Of a stretch of DNA of 64,000 bases, positions 44,379 through 53,208 are shown piece after piece. Position numbers and translations under genes: made by a program. The stretch's first letter is position 1; each line of letters begins with the position of its first letter. This DNA comes from JASHUC01 sp035523875 (lineage in GTDB: Bacteria > Pseudomonadota > Gammaproteobacteria > Steroidobacterales > Steroidobacteraceae). The stretch spans positions 124,001 through 188,000 of the forward strand of contig DATKPY010000002.1 of NCBI GenBank assembly GCA_035523875.1. Direction: 5' to 3'. A model generated the notes under the pieces. That model worked only from the letters and a program-made list of their open reading frames with translations. It ran no database searches and was not told where the DNA came from.

Positions 44379-46091
44379 TCAGGCCTCGGGCAGAGCGGGG
44401 TCGAGCCTGCGCAGGGGCCCCACATGGGCGGCGTAGCGCCGCCAGCGCTCGACCGAGGCCGTGTTGATTCTCTGCCGCACCTGCCAGCGGCTCGAAGTGC
44501 GCACGGTGCGGCGGGTGAGGCGAAAGTCGAGGCAGTCCTCAACCCAGGGCAAACCCGCGAACTCCACCATGCGGCGGCTCCAGAGTTCCGGCTCCGCCAC
44601 CAGCGCCTCGTAGGGCACCTCGAGGATCGTGTCGGGCGACAGCACCGTGAGCCAGTGGCTCATGAGGCGCCCGTACTCGTCGTGATAGTGGGCGATATCG
44701 TCCAGGTCGTTGGCATAGGTGTGCCACACGGGCAGGTTTTGAAAGTAAATTGACAGGCAGGTATCGATCGGATGGCGCCGCATGTGAATGATGCGTGCGC
44801 GAGGCAGCGCAGCACGGATCATACCGAGGTTCGCAAAATTTGCGGGCATCTTGTCGACGATGTAGCGTCGATCGCCCGCCAGCGTCGCGAGCAGTGCGTC
44901 GTACTCGACGGCCAGCGTCTCCAACAGCGCCGGGTCCGGGCCGGACTCGAGGCGCCCCGCAGCCACGCGCCGCGATGCATTCTCCCAGAACGTGAGCTCC
45001 CCGGCGCCGAAGGCGGCCGGGTGCGAACCGATGATCTGCTCGGCGAGCGAAGTGCCGGAGCGTGGCATGCCGACCACGAAGATCGGTCGCCGCTCGATTC
45101 CCACCCGCGTCCGGGTGGAATCGATCCACTCGCCGTCGTAGAGCTGCCGGACGCGCTCGAACCTGCTCGACAGTTGGCGTCGGTCGTGCGGCGGCCGATA
45201 GGTTTTCACGAGCTCGTTCGCCTGCCGATAGCTCGCAAAGGCCTGGTCGTACTCGCCGATGTCATCGAAGTACTTGCCCATCGCGAAGCGAAGTCGCGCT
45301 CTCTCCGGCGGCCGCAGCGGCCGCGCGGCGAGCTGCTCGGCCTGAGTAAGCCACGGCGCATCATCCGCGGGAGTCATGCGGCGCGTCGCGACGATGCCGG
45401 CCCAGGCAATGGCCGAGTTGGAATCGCGCGTGAAGGCCGCCCGATAGAGGGTCTCGGCGATCTCGAACTCGCCGCGCTCGGTTGCGAATTCCGCCTTTTC
45501 TATGGTTGCAGGCGCGCACCCGGGGTCGATCTCGAGTGCGCGCTCGATGTTCGTCTCGGACTGCGCTTCGCGACCCAGCAGACGTTGTACCGTGGCGAGG
45601 CGGGTGAGGGTGTCGGTGGAGTCGCGCTCGAGCGCGAGGGCACGCTGCAGACTCGCCTCAGCCTCCTCGAGGTGACCGAGCTCGCACAGAGCGCTTGCCA
45701 GGTTCTTGTGCACCTTCACGAGCCGTTCGCACGCATGCGCGGCATTGTCGGGGCTGCTCGGCGCCGCTGAATCCGCGGTCAGCAGCCGCGCGGCCGTTTG
45801 CAGCGCCCCGAGCGGATCGCGGTGCTGCGCGCGCGCTACCGTGCAGAGGAGCCTCCAAAGCACGGCCGATTCCGGGTGGATCGCAAGCGTTGCGCGAACC
45901 TCGGTCTCCAGATCGGCATATCGGCCCGACCGCAGCAGCTGCATCATTCGCGGGACATTGGGTGGTGCCGGCTCGGGTGTCACCGCAACCGCCGATACCG
46001 CATCCGGCCGCCCGCAGCACTTCTTGTATTTCTTGCCGCTACCGCAGGAGCAGGCATCGTTGGGGCCGATTTTGGCGGGCTTGAGTTTCAT
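44379..46091 (-). CDS. SEC-C motif + TPR + sulfotransferase fusion
   Basis: This is a predicted cytoplasmic enzyme of ~570 residues. It begins with a zinc-binding SEC-C motif (C14, C16, C25, C26 in ACSCGSGKKYKKCCG), as at the end of SecA. About six TPRs follow over residues 60-290, then a sulfotransferase domain. The PAPS-binding loop is GMPRSGTSLAEQI (341-353), with the later 3'-phosphate region RIIHMRRHPIDTCLS. It should transfer sulfate from PAPS to a sugar or Tyr on a TPR-docked protein. ATG 46091 is chosen since SEC-C proteins usually start just before the motif; a GTG at 46103 is also in frame. The SEC-C head may guide it to ribosomes, SecA or export substrates. That is inference. Confidence 0.82.
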   Translation of the reverse strand: MKLKPAKIGPNDACSCGSGKKYKKCCGRPDAVSAVAVTPEPAPPNVPRMMQLLRSGRYADLETEVRATLAIHPESAVLWRLLCTVARAQHRDPLGALQTAARLLTADSAAPSSPDNAAHACERLVKVHKNLASALCELGHLEEAEASLQRALALERDSTDTLTRLATVQRLLGREAQSETNIERALEIDPGCAPATIEKAEFATERGEFEIAETLYRAAFTRDSNSAIAWAGIVATRRMTPADDAPWLTQAEQLAARPLRPPERARLRFAMGKYFDDIGEYDQAFASYRQANELVKTYRPPHDRRQLSSRFERVRQLYDGEWIDSTRTRVGIERRPIFVVGMPRSGTSLAEQIIGSHPAAFGAGELTFWENASRRVAAGRLESGPDPALLETLAVEYDALLATLAGDRRYIVDKMPANFANLGMIRAALPRARIIHMRRHPIDTCLSIYFQNLPVWHTYANDLDDIAHYHDEYGRLMSHWLTVLSPDTILEVPYEALVAEPELWSRRMVEFAGLPWVEDCLDFRLTRRTVRTSSRWQVRQRINTASVERWRRYAAHVGPLRRLDPALPEA

Positions 46092-46405
46092 GATCTCGGT
46101 CACATCGACATCGATGGTGACGGCGCGCAGGGCAGTGCTGCATCAGGTGACTCTGGGCGCCGCGCGGTCCGATGGTAGGTCCGCTCAAAGTCAGAACTGC
46201 GCTGCTCCATGGACGCAGCCGCATTCATGGCGCGTGATTCTGGGCCATTGCGGACCGGATCGTCTAGATTCCAGAGCCGTGCACGCTCGTGGCGCCGCGA
46301 CTCGTAGTGCCCTGCAAGCCGTCCGTGACAGGCATGTGACAGCGGATGGGCGCAACCAGCGGCAGCTCACTCGCTCCGGACACGGCCCGGAGTGGCGATC
46401 GCCGA
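46092..46405. promoter_or_regulatory. 314-base upstream region of the sulfotransferase gene
   Basis: No convincing gene was seen. Two TGACA half-sites lie 11 bases apart at 46326-46330 and 46337-46341, within GTGACAG direct repeats. An imperfect inverted repeat (GTCACATCGA against TCGATGGTGAC) lies close to the sulfotransferase start at about 46099-46121. The region should hold the promoter for the minus-strand sulfotransferase gene. Confidence 0.35.
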
Positions 46406-47245
46406 TCACTTCAGCTGAAATCGTCTCGAGGTCATTCCCGCGAAGATCGTGCCGATCGAACGGGAGTCCTCGTCGCACAGCTCGCGCCCGATCCGCTCGA
46501 GCGCCGCTTGTTCCTGCGCGAGGCTCCGGTCCGTCCACATCAGTCTACGGAACGTATTCCAGATCAGATCCGTCGCCGCGGCACCTACTTTCTGGATCTG
46601 GGAAGAATCGGCATTCGCCGAGAGCGTGGTAACGAACGGGAAGATGCTCAACGCCTTCAGCCGACCGCCATGGACGAGTCGGCGGAGAAAAAGGTCGTAC
46701 GGAGCATCGACTTGCTTCGCGGACTCGAGCTGCTGCACGACGTTCGATTTCGATTGACCGTTGACGATGTACGCCGTCGAGCTCGCGAAATTCACCTTGG
46801 CCATGTCTATCAAGAAGTAGCCCGCGACCTGATCCTCGACACGCTGGTACTGCCAGCGCTGTCGCATGCGCACGAGTGAAGCCATCGTCGCGATGTCCGG
46901 AAACAAGGCGTCTGTGAACAGGATGTCCCAGGGCGGCATCGATGCGCCAGCCAGATGCCGCTCGATGGCGGCGCACGTCTGTGTGCCGAAAACCGCATCG
47001 TCCTCGAGCACGAAGATCGGACGCTGATCCTGAAGACTTGCACGAATGACCTCCCGGTGACTCAAGAAGCAGGCCTTGGCGGCTTCACTCGCGGCCCCAA
47101 TGACCGCAGATTCACGAACATGCCGCACACCACGGGCCGCGAATCTATGCAGTCTCCAGCCTGCTGCGTGATGAAGGCCGAAGCTGCGCTCGATCTGCTC
47201 TCGACGCTCGCAGGCGCGATCCAGGTTGATATAAAAGCAATCCAT
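46406..47245 (-). CDS. GT25-type glycosyltransferase
   Basis: This protein of ~280 residues resembles LPS-type family 25 glycosyltransferases. It opens with MDCFYINLDRACERREQ, the typical GT25 start. CFLSHREVIRASL is at about 59-71, and the acidic donor site VLEDDAVFG carries EDD at 81-83. The later half is less typical, with STAYIVNGQSKSNVVQQL and APYDLFLRRLVHGG, as in collagen-galactosyltransferase-like GT25 enzymes. ATG 47245 is chosen over an upstream TTG. It lies in the same direction as the sulfotransferase and the GT41 gene at 47337 and may be co-transcribed. A similar protein is encoded at 49544. Likely role: adding a sugar to LPS, EPS or a protein glycan. Confidence 0.82.
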   Translation of the reverse strand: MDCFYINLDRACERREQIERSFGLHHAAGWRLHRFAARGVRHVRESAVIGAASEAAKACFLSHREVIRASLQDQRPIFVLEDDAVFGTQTCAAIERHLAGASMPPWDILFTDALFPDIATMASLVRMRQRWQYQRVEDQVAGYFLIDMAKVNFASSTAYIVNGQSKSNVVQQLESAKQVDAPYDLFLRRLVHGGRLKALSIFPFVTTLSANADSSQIQKVGAAATDLIWNTFRRLMWTDRSLAQEQAALERIGRELCDEDSRSIGTIFAGMTSRRFQLK

Positions 47246-47336
47246 TTGGATCGAGGGGGCGCAGAGCAAGCAGGCAGCCGCTCAACGCCCCGGTGGGTCG
47301 ACCGGGCTCACTCTCGATGAGACGAGGTGGCTCGGG

Positions 47337-49400
47337 CTACGCCGATACGTAGATCGGCCCGGGGCTCGAGCGAGCGTGATAGCGGCGGTACATTTGCTCG
47401 TACGCATCCTCCAGATGGCGAACGTATGATCGAGTATCGAACAGCGGCGCCGTGCAACGGTTCCGTCGCAATGTCTCGCGCACAGCCGTCAGCCGATCGG
47501 GCCGGGTCGCCAGCTCGATCGCCCGGGACTCGTATTGCGCGGGCCGATCGGTGATCAGCTCCGGCAGGCCGACTGCGTTGAGCAGGCTTGCGGCCACGCG
47601 CCCGGCGAAGGATTCGCCGATCTGGGTGAGTACGGGCACTCCGGCCCAGAGCGCATCGCTCGCGGTGGTATGTGCGTTGTAAGGGAACGTGTCCAAGAAC
47701 AGGTCGGCCGCCGCATGGCGTGCCAGGTGCGCAGCAACGGGCAGGCGCGGCGCGAATACCAGACGCTTCGCATCCACTCCTCGTTGCTGCGCTTCCCGCC
47801 GCAGATTGGCCGCTGCCGCGGGTATGTCCTCCAGCAGCCAAAGGACGCTCCCCTCGACCCCCTGAAGTATACGCATCCAACTTCCGAAGAGGTCTGGAGC
47901 GATCTTGTACGCCGCGTTGAAACAACAAAACACCACGCCGCGGCGTGGCAGGCCGAGCGCCGCCCGATCGACGGTCATCTCGGCTACGGGCCGCTTGCTG
48001 TCGTTGACCTGGTAGCTGAAGGGCAGATAGACGATCTGCTCCGCGTAGTGGCGACGACTCGGGTCAGGCACGACCGTTCGATCGGCGATGAGATAGTCGA
48101 TGTAGGGCGCCGACATCGTGCCCGGATATCCGAGGTAGCTCACCTGGACGGGCGCGGCACGCCGGGAGAAAATTCCGCTCCGATGACCCATGGTGAACCC
48201 TTTGAGGTCCACGGCGATGTCGATTCCGAGATCGCGACTGAGCTGCGCTATTTCCCCATCCGAGCGGCCGCGGACGTCGACAAAGCGGTCAAACGCCGCA
48301 ATGAGGCGCTCGCGCATCTCGTCGTGGTGATCCGGCCCGAACGACAACGCGAGCACCTCGAACTTGTCCCGGTCGTGCAGCTCGAACAACTCCGCGGCCA
48401 GATGAGCGGTCGCATGCCGGTAGAAGTCGGGGGAGTAGTAGGCGAGACGGATCCTCTCACCCGCGGGACGGTTGACCGAGGGCAAGGGTGCTTGTCGCAA
48501 AGAGGCAGTCTCCCGCACGCATACCTCTGCGGCCCGGCGTTGCAGCGCCGGGGAGTCCCTCAGAGCGAGCACGATGAAGGGGGTCGTCGCCGCCTTCGCT
48601 TGACCGATCCTCGCGTCGACCTCCGCCATCTGCTCGTCCCAACCGCGCCAATCGCACAGACGCATCCTGGCATACAGCCACGTGCCGTAGGCCCACGGGT
48701 GGCTCGGGTCCAAGGCGAGCACACGTTCGTAGCTCGCGAGCGCTCCATCGCACCGGTCGAGCGCCAGGAGCGCGTTGCCGTGACCCGCCCAGGCTCCGGC
48801 AAGCCGCGAGTTGATCGCGAGCGCGCGCTCGTAGCTCGCGAGCGCTTCCTGCAGGCGCTGGAGCTCGCTCAAAGCATTTCCCCGATTAAACCAGGCCTCG
48901 GCGAAACTCGGACTGATTCGCGTGGCCACATCGTAGCTTGCGAGCGCCTCCTCGCAACGGAACAGCGCGAGGAGCGCATTGCCGCGGTTGACATGGGCTT
49001 CGGCGAAAACCGGCCGGAGCCTCAACGCTCGCTCGAAGCTTCTGAGCGCATCCTCGTGACGCTCGAGGTCTTTGAGCACGTTGCCGTAATTGTTGTGTGC
49101 GCCCGCGTCGTTTGGCCGCGCCTGCACCGCGCGCTTGAGCAGACCCGCCGCCTCCTCCGTGCGGCGCGACTGCGCCGCAATGCTCCCGAGCATGTTCAGC
49201 GCGTCGAAATGACGGGGGTGCGCACGCAGAATGCCGCTGCATATGCGCTCGGCCTGGATCCACGTACCCATGCGATAGAACGCGAGCGCCTTCTGCATGG
49301 CGTCCCGCAGCGCGGAATGGCTTTGACCGGCCCTCGAGGCAGTGGCAGTCGCACTGCCGAGAGCTGTACCGCTCGGCTGCGGCGTGGGGGGCTTGCGCAT
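47337..49400 (-). CDS. TPR repeats fused to SPINDLY/OGT-type GT41 glycosyltransferase (third copy)
   Basis: This is a cytoplasmic enzyme of 687 residues. About seven TPRs (ASYERALAINSRLAGAWAGH is one) precede a GT41 domain with RIRLAYYSPDFYRHATAHLA, IDIAVDLKGFTMGH, VSYLGYPGTMSAPYIDYLIA, LPFSYQVNDSKRP, FCCFNAAYKI and NAHTTASDALWAGVPVL. Lys499 is the conserved catalytic-site Lys. It is the closest relative in the window of the gene at 42135. The ATG begins a Pro/Ser/Thr-rich leader of ~30 residues before the first TPR. A divergent 143-base gap separates it from the GT25 gene at 49544. The protein substrate is unknown; the locus exoprotein is a candidate. Confidence 0.87.
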   Translation of the reverse strand: MRKPPTPQPSGTALGSATATASRAGQSHSALRDAMQKALAFYRMGTWIQAERICSGILRAHPRHFDALNMLGSIAAQSRRTEEAAGLLKRAVQARPNDAGAHNNYGNVLKDLERHEDALRSFERALRLRPVFAEAHVNRGNALLALFRCEEALASYDVATRISPSFAEAWFNRGNALSELQRLQEALASYERALAINSRLAGAWAGHGNALLALDRCDGALASYERVLALDPSHPWAYGTWLYARMRLCDWRGWDEQMAEVDARIGQAKAATTPFIVLALRDSPALQRRAAEVCVRETASLRQAPLPSVNRPAGERIRLAYYSPDFYRHATAHLAAELFELHDRDKFEVLALSFGPDHHDEMRERLIAAFDRFVDVRGRSDGEIAQLSRDLGIDIAVDLKGFTMGHRSGIFSRRAAPVQVSYLGYPGTMSAPYIDYLIADRTVVPDPSRRHYAEQIVYLPFSYQVNDSKRPVAEMTVDRAALGLPRRGVVFCCFNAAYKIAPDLFGSWMRILQGVEGSVLWLLEDIPAAAANLRREAQQRGVDAKRLVFAPRLPVAAHLARHAAADLFLDTFPYNAHTTASDALWAGVPVLTQIGESFAGRVAASLLNAVGLPELITDRPAQYESRAIELATRPDRLTAVRETLRRNRCTAPLFDTRSYVRHLEDAYEQMYRRYHARSSPGPIYVSA

Positions 49401-49543
49401 CGGGAGTAGTTTGGGCGCTTCGTCGTTTCAATATTATTTCACGGTTGTCGGCGACGCGCGGACTTTCCAATGACGCTCCGACTTGCTAGTCTTGATCGCG
49501 AACGCCGTCTCGCCGGAGTCGGTTTCGAGACTGCAGCATCTCT

Positions 49544-50401
49544 TTGACTCTCACCCCGCGTGAGGGTTTGAGAATCGCCCCCTTGAACACCTACTTCATC
49601 AATCTCGCCGGTGCCACCGACCGGCGCAAAGCCCTTGAAGAAAATTTCCGGACGCTCGCTCCGGTATCCGCGAAGTTGACGAGGGTGGAAGCTGTCGATG
49701 GTCAGTTCGTCCAATCGCGCGGCCTGCCGGGGAAAATACGTGCAAGCGAAATCGCCTGCCTGCTTTCACATCGCAAGGCGATCGCCGCATCGCTCGAAGA
49801 TGCGGGACACTCGCTCATCGTGGAGGACGATGCGCTCTTCGGACCCAGCACATTCCGGCTGGCGCCGCAGCTCCCGCAGCTGTTCGATCAAGCAACCGAC
49901 CTCGTCTTGCTGAGCGCGTTGCTTGGAAACTTCGCCGACCTGGTGGGAACCATCTTCTTCCATCGGGCACTGAAGCAGGAGGGAAGGATCGCTGCGATCG
50001 ACCTGGCGACCATTCCGTTCAGCGGTGCCGATGCGTACATCGTAAAGCGCCAATCGAAGGCCAAGCTGCTGCACTTGATTGATCAAGTGAAGATCCATGA
50101 CGTCCCCTATGATCTCCTCCTGCGACAATGGGTGCGCTCCGGCGCGCTGCGTGCGGTCGTGGCATTTCCCTTCCTGACGATGCTCTCTCCGATGGCCGAC
50201 AAATCTGCGAATGGCAACACGAATGAGACCATGACGACCTACCTCGCCTTTCGTCGGTTGCTCGCCCTCGATTCGCAGTACTACCCGGGCGACATCATGG
50301 CGTCGATCGACGGCATCGACGCATCGTTCTATGACAAGGAGGCGACCGACCTCGCGAAGGCGTTTCGCTGCCTGCTTTCGAGCAGGTTTGTCTTCGGCTA
50401 G
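49544..50401 (+). CDS. GT25-type glycosyltransferase (second copy)
   Basis: This protein of ~285 residues has GT25 features: NTYFINLAGATDRRKALE near the start, EIACLLSHRKAIAASLED, and the acidic motif IVEDDALFG with EDD at 94-96. It shares the downstream features AYIVKRQSKAKLLHLI and VPYDLLLRQWVRSG with the gene at 46406. The two are therefore paralogues that were separated, or inserted around, by the GT41 gene between them. The start is uncertain: only TTG codons are in frame early (49544, 49568, 49583), and the conserved region begins by the third. It reads divergently from the GT41 gene. The acceptor is unknown. Confidence 0.8.
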   Translation: MTLTPREGLRIAPLNTYFINLAGATDRRKALEENFRTLAPVSAKLTRVEAVDGQFVQSRGLPGKIRASEIACLLSHRKAIAASLEDAGHSLIVEDDALFGPSTFRLAPQLPQLFDQATDLVLLSALLGNFADLVGTIFFHRALKQEGRIAAIDLATIPFSGADAYIVKRQSKAKLLHLIDQVKIHDVPYDLLLRQWVRSGALRAVVAFPFLTMLSPMADKSANGNTNETMTTYLAFRRLLALDSQYYPGDIMASIDGIDASFYDKEATDLAKAFRCLLSSRFVFG

Positions 50402-50432
50402 GAGCCTCTCGGCACTTGCGGTTCCGGCGCCA

Positions 50433-51074
50433 CTAGAAATGCTCTCCGAGCACGGGGCCCACCGTGCGATAGCCGTACTTGTGCGCAAAGCGCTCGTACA
50501 TGAAGCCGTCTCCGAGCTCGCGCTTGTCGTGCCAGCCTCCTTCCGCGAGCCAGAGCTCGCGCTTCATCACGAGCTGCATGCAATCGATGTATTGAACGAT
50601 GGGGGGTGCGCCGTTCAGAATGAAGAAGAAGCTCGGGGGCCCCTTCATCTGCATCGTGACCGTTCGAAACTTGATCAGGTTCCACATTTTCACAGGGAAG
50701 ATGACGATGTCGTTGGTATCGACCGCGGAGCCCGTTTCGTCGAACAGGCGCGGACCGCGGCCGATCTCCAGCGCAATCACCTCGAGAGCATTCGGATAGA
50801 GGAGATTGTCGGCATTGAAGTGGAGAATGTAGTCGCCGCTCGCCTGCCTTATGCCGATGTCGCGCAGCGAGTGCCCCCAATCGCCGTAGCGCCGGTCGGT
50901 ACAGATCACGGGATGCGGGAACAGGCGATCGGGATAGAGCAGGGGCCCATCGTGGTAGCAAAGGACCTCGAAGTCCCTGAATGTCTGCGCGTCGATCGAA
51001 CTCAATCCGCGCAGAAGCGTCTCATGGGAGTTTGTACCCTGATAGTCGACGACGATGATCGAGAACAGTGGCAC
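50433..51074 (-). CDS. GT2-family glycosyltransferase
   Basis: This is a short GT-A fold glycosyltransferase of ~213 residues. It begins VPLFSIIVVDYQGTN, the family 2 opening strand. It contains DRRYGDWGHSLRDIGIRQAS, the metal-site-like FNADNLLYP, and WLAEGGWHDKRELGDGF, where an acidic residue likely serves as base. The start is uncertain: GTG 51074 is chosen because it directly precedes the conserved strand and follows the upstream gene's stop by 55 bases. It is the last gene of a minus-strand run that includes two TPR-GT41 genes and probably extends the same glycan. Confidence 0.72.
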   Translation of the reverse strand: MPLFSIIVVDYQGTNSHETLLRGLSSIDAQTFRDFEVLCYHDGPLLYPDRLFPHPVICTDRRYGDWGHSLRDIGIRQASGDYILHFNADNLLYPNALEVIALEIGRGPRLFDETGSAVDTNDIVIFPVKMWNLIKFRTVTMQMKGPPSFFFILNGAPPIVQYIDCMQLVMKRELWLAEGGWHDKRELGDGFMYERFAHKYGYRTVGPVLGEHF

Positions 51075-51129
51075 GGCGCGAGGGGATTCACTTACTGCGG
51101 CTGCGCATGCGGCGGGATCGGCGCGCTCG

Positions 51130-53208
51130 CTAGCCGATCGATTTCTGATGGGAGGCGAGAAAGAAGCGCTCGAATTCATCGAGTGCGCGGCGATCCTCGA
51201 AGAGTCGATGACTTCGCTGCCGTATGAGCTCGCCGAGCGCGTGACGCCGCTCCCGATTTCCCGCGATGTCGACCGCCAGGGCCGCGTAACGATCAGCGTC
51301 GCTCGCGACACAGTCGTCGATTTCCATCGCCTGGTACATCGCCTGTGTGAAGCGGCCGCGCTGCAAGGCCGCGGGCATCGTTACGACCGGCGTGCCGACG
51401 GAGAACGCGTCGAGCGAGGTATTCATTCCGTTGAAGTGGGGCGTATCGAGTACCACGTCGGCAACACCGAGCAACTGCAGGAAGCGCGCGTAACTCTGAC
51501 GCGGCAGGAACTGGATGCGTTCGCTGAGCTCGCCCATCGTGCGGCGGAAGCGCCGCTGCAGCATCGCGCTCCATACGGCGCAGTGCGCCGTGAACAGCAC
51601 GACGCGACCGTCGCCGTCCTGCTCGAGGATTCTGCGGACGAGTCCGTCGAAGTCGGGATGCAGCTTGAACAGCGTCTGAGGACAGATGTACAGGTGCGCA
51701 CGACTCGGCAGCCCGAGCTCCTCACGCCTCGGGAGCCGCTGCGGCGCCTGCGGCCGGAAGTAGTACGACAGTGTCGGCAGGGCATGAAGCTCGACCAGAC
51801 GCTCGCTGTAGTGCGCCGAGGCGCCGCGGGGTTCGTAGACATCCGTGGAGAGCCAGTAATCCATGGTCGCGATCCCGGTCGTATCCGGGTGACCGAACGA
51901 TACGCATTGCACCTTCGCGAGACGGGCAAACGCGAGCAGGTAGGAGAACGGCTCCATCCCGATATCCTGGTAGAAGAGGATGTCGAGCTCGAGAGCGGCA
52001 ATTTGCGTGCGAGCCGCCTCGAGCGAATCCGGCAGCGTCAGCCAGTGATCGCAGTGAGCGCGGATCGAGCGCGCCGTCTCATCGAGCACTACCGGCGGAA
52101 TGTTGAGCACGTAGCGTTCGAACCGCTCCGGGCCCAGATTTGCGATGAGTCCCCGGGCGACTTTTCCCACGCTGTGTGTGCGCAGGAATCGCGAGATGAA
52201 CCCGATCCGGATCCGTCCAGGCCGGCGCGCGCTCGCGATGCAGTGCGGCGCGCTCCACGTGAGCTCCGGGGCAGCCGCCGCGAAGACACGCGCCAGCTTG
52301 ACGTTGAGCTCGCGGTTGCAGAGGCCGTGATAGGCGAGATAGAAGGTCGGTAAGTCGGCCTTGTTGAGCGGATCTTCGATGCGTGGTGGCGCTTCGAGCA
52401 ACCGGTCGAGCCCGCGTTCGTAGCGCGCGCGCTCGAACGCGATCCCGTCCGCCGAGTCGTGGATCGCGCCCAGGAGCAGCTCGAGGCGCAGATTGATCCC
52501 ATCCCCGGGGCGCAACCGATGGGCCCCGCTCAGGTAGCGGCAGGCGCGCTCCACGTGTCCGAGGCTCGCAGCGAGCTTGCCCGCGTTGTGCATCGCGCCG
52601 AACAGATCGGGCTGCAGTCGCGCTGCGAGCTCGTAATGAGACAGGGCTTTGTCAGCTTGCCCACTGTCCTGGAGCAGGCCGGCGATGCGGTAGTGCAGCG
52701 GGGCAATCCAGGGCAGCAGGCGCGCGAGGCGCAGGAATGCCTCGAGCGCCTCCGCTTGCTTGCCTTGCGACTGAAGACGCTCGCCCTCCGCGAAGAGCCG
52801 CTCGGCTGCGGCGCGCGTCGCCGCCGGAAGCTCTCGTGCAGGCCTTAACGCGTCGAGCGCTGCCGCACGGCCCGCAGCGATGCGTGCATCGTCGGGCCGG
52901 TCGAATGAGGCGATCTCATACTGAGTCATGGCGCCCGCGATTTCGCGCATCCGCAGGAGCGCATCGGCCAGCTGAAGTCGATATTCGTGGGATATCGGCG
53001 CCAAAAGCACGGCGGCTTCGGCGGCCGAGACCGACTCGAGCGGACGGTCGACCCGGGCAGCGAGGGCCGAGATGCCGTGCCAGAGTCGTGCGTTCAGCGG
53101 CTCCGCCGTCGTGAGCGACCTCAGGATCTCGGCGCCCTGGTGCTCGCGTCCAGCGACGAACGCGAGCTCCGCCGCGCGGAGAGACGCCGAGTTCGGTTGG
53201 ACGCTCAT
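51130..53208 (-). CDS. TPR protein with GT41 domain of the GHP/HMW1C-like type
   Basis: This is a cytoplasmic enzyme of 692 residues. TPR-like helices occupy about residues 10-230. The catalytic part differs from the SPINDLY copies: RIRIGFISRFLRTHSVGKV, LDILFYQDIGMEPFSYLLAF, VSFGHPDTTGIATMDYWLS, HYSERLVELHALPTLSYYF, YICPQTLFKLHPDFDGLV and TPHFNGMNTSLDAFSVGTPV. Lys515 in LFKLHPDF takes the place of the OGT active-site Lys. The GHPxTT variant in place of GYPxTM recalls HMW1C-type enzymes, which N-glycosylate adhesins. It overlaps the gene at 53205 by 4 bases (ATGA), so the two are coupled. O- versus N-linkage cannot be decided from the sequence. Confidence 0.82.
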   Translation of the reverse strand: MSVQPNSASLRAAELAFVAGREHQGAEILRSLTTAEPLNARLWHGISALAARVDRPLESVSAAEAAVLLAPISHEYRLQLADALLRMREIAGAMTQYEIASFDRPDDARIAAGRAAALDALRPARELPAATRAAAERLFAEGERLQSQGKQAEALEAFLRLARLLPWIAPLHYRIAGLLQDSGQADKALSHYELAARLQPDLFGAMHNAGKLAASLGHVERACRYLSGAHRLRPGDGINLRLELLLGAIHDSADGIAFERARYERGLDRLLEAPPRIEDPLNKADLPTFYLAYHGLCNRELNVKLARVFAAAAPELTWSAPHCIASARRPGRIRIGFISRFLRTHSVGKVARGLIANLGPERFERYVLNIPPVVLDETARSIRAHCDHWLTLPDSLEAARTQIAALELDILFYQDIGMEPFSYLLAFARLAKVQCVSFGHPDTTGIATMDYWLSTDVYEPRGASAHYSERLVELHALPTLSYYFRPQAPQRLPRREELGLPSRAHLYICPQTLFKLHPDFDGLVRRILEQDGDGRVVLFTAHCAVWSAMLQRRFRRTMGELSERIQFLPRQSYARFLQLLGVADVVLDTPHFNGMNTSLDAFSVGTPVVTMPAALQRGRFTQAMYQAMEIDDCVASDADRYAALAVDIAGNRERRHALGELIRQRSHRLFEDRRALDEFERFFLASHQKSIG

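Noticed and set aside
47535..49409. A 624-codon open frame on the plus strand
   Set aside because: It lies opposite the TPR-GT41 gene, which has complete family motifs; the translation is charged and featureless.
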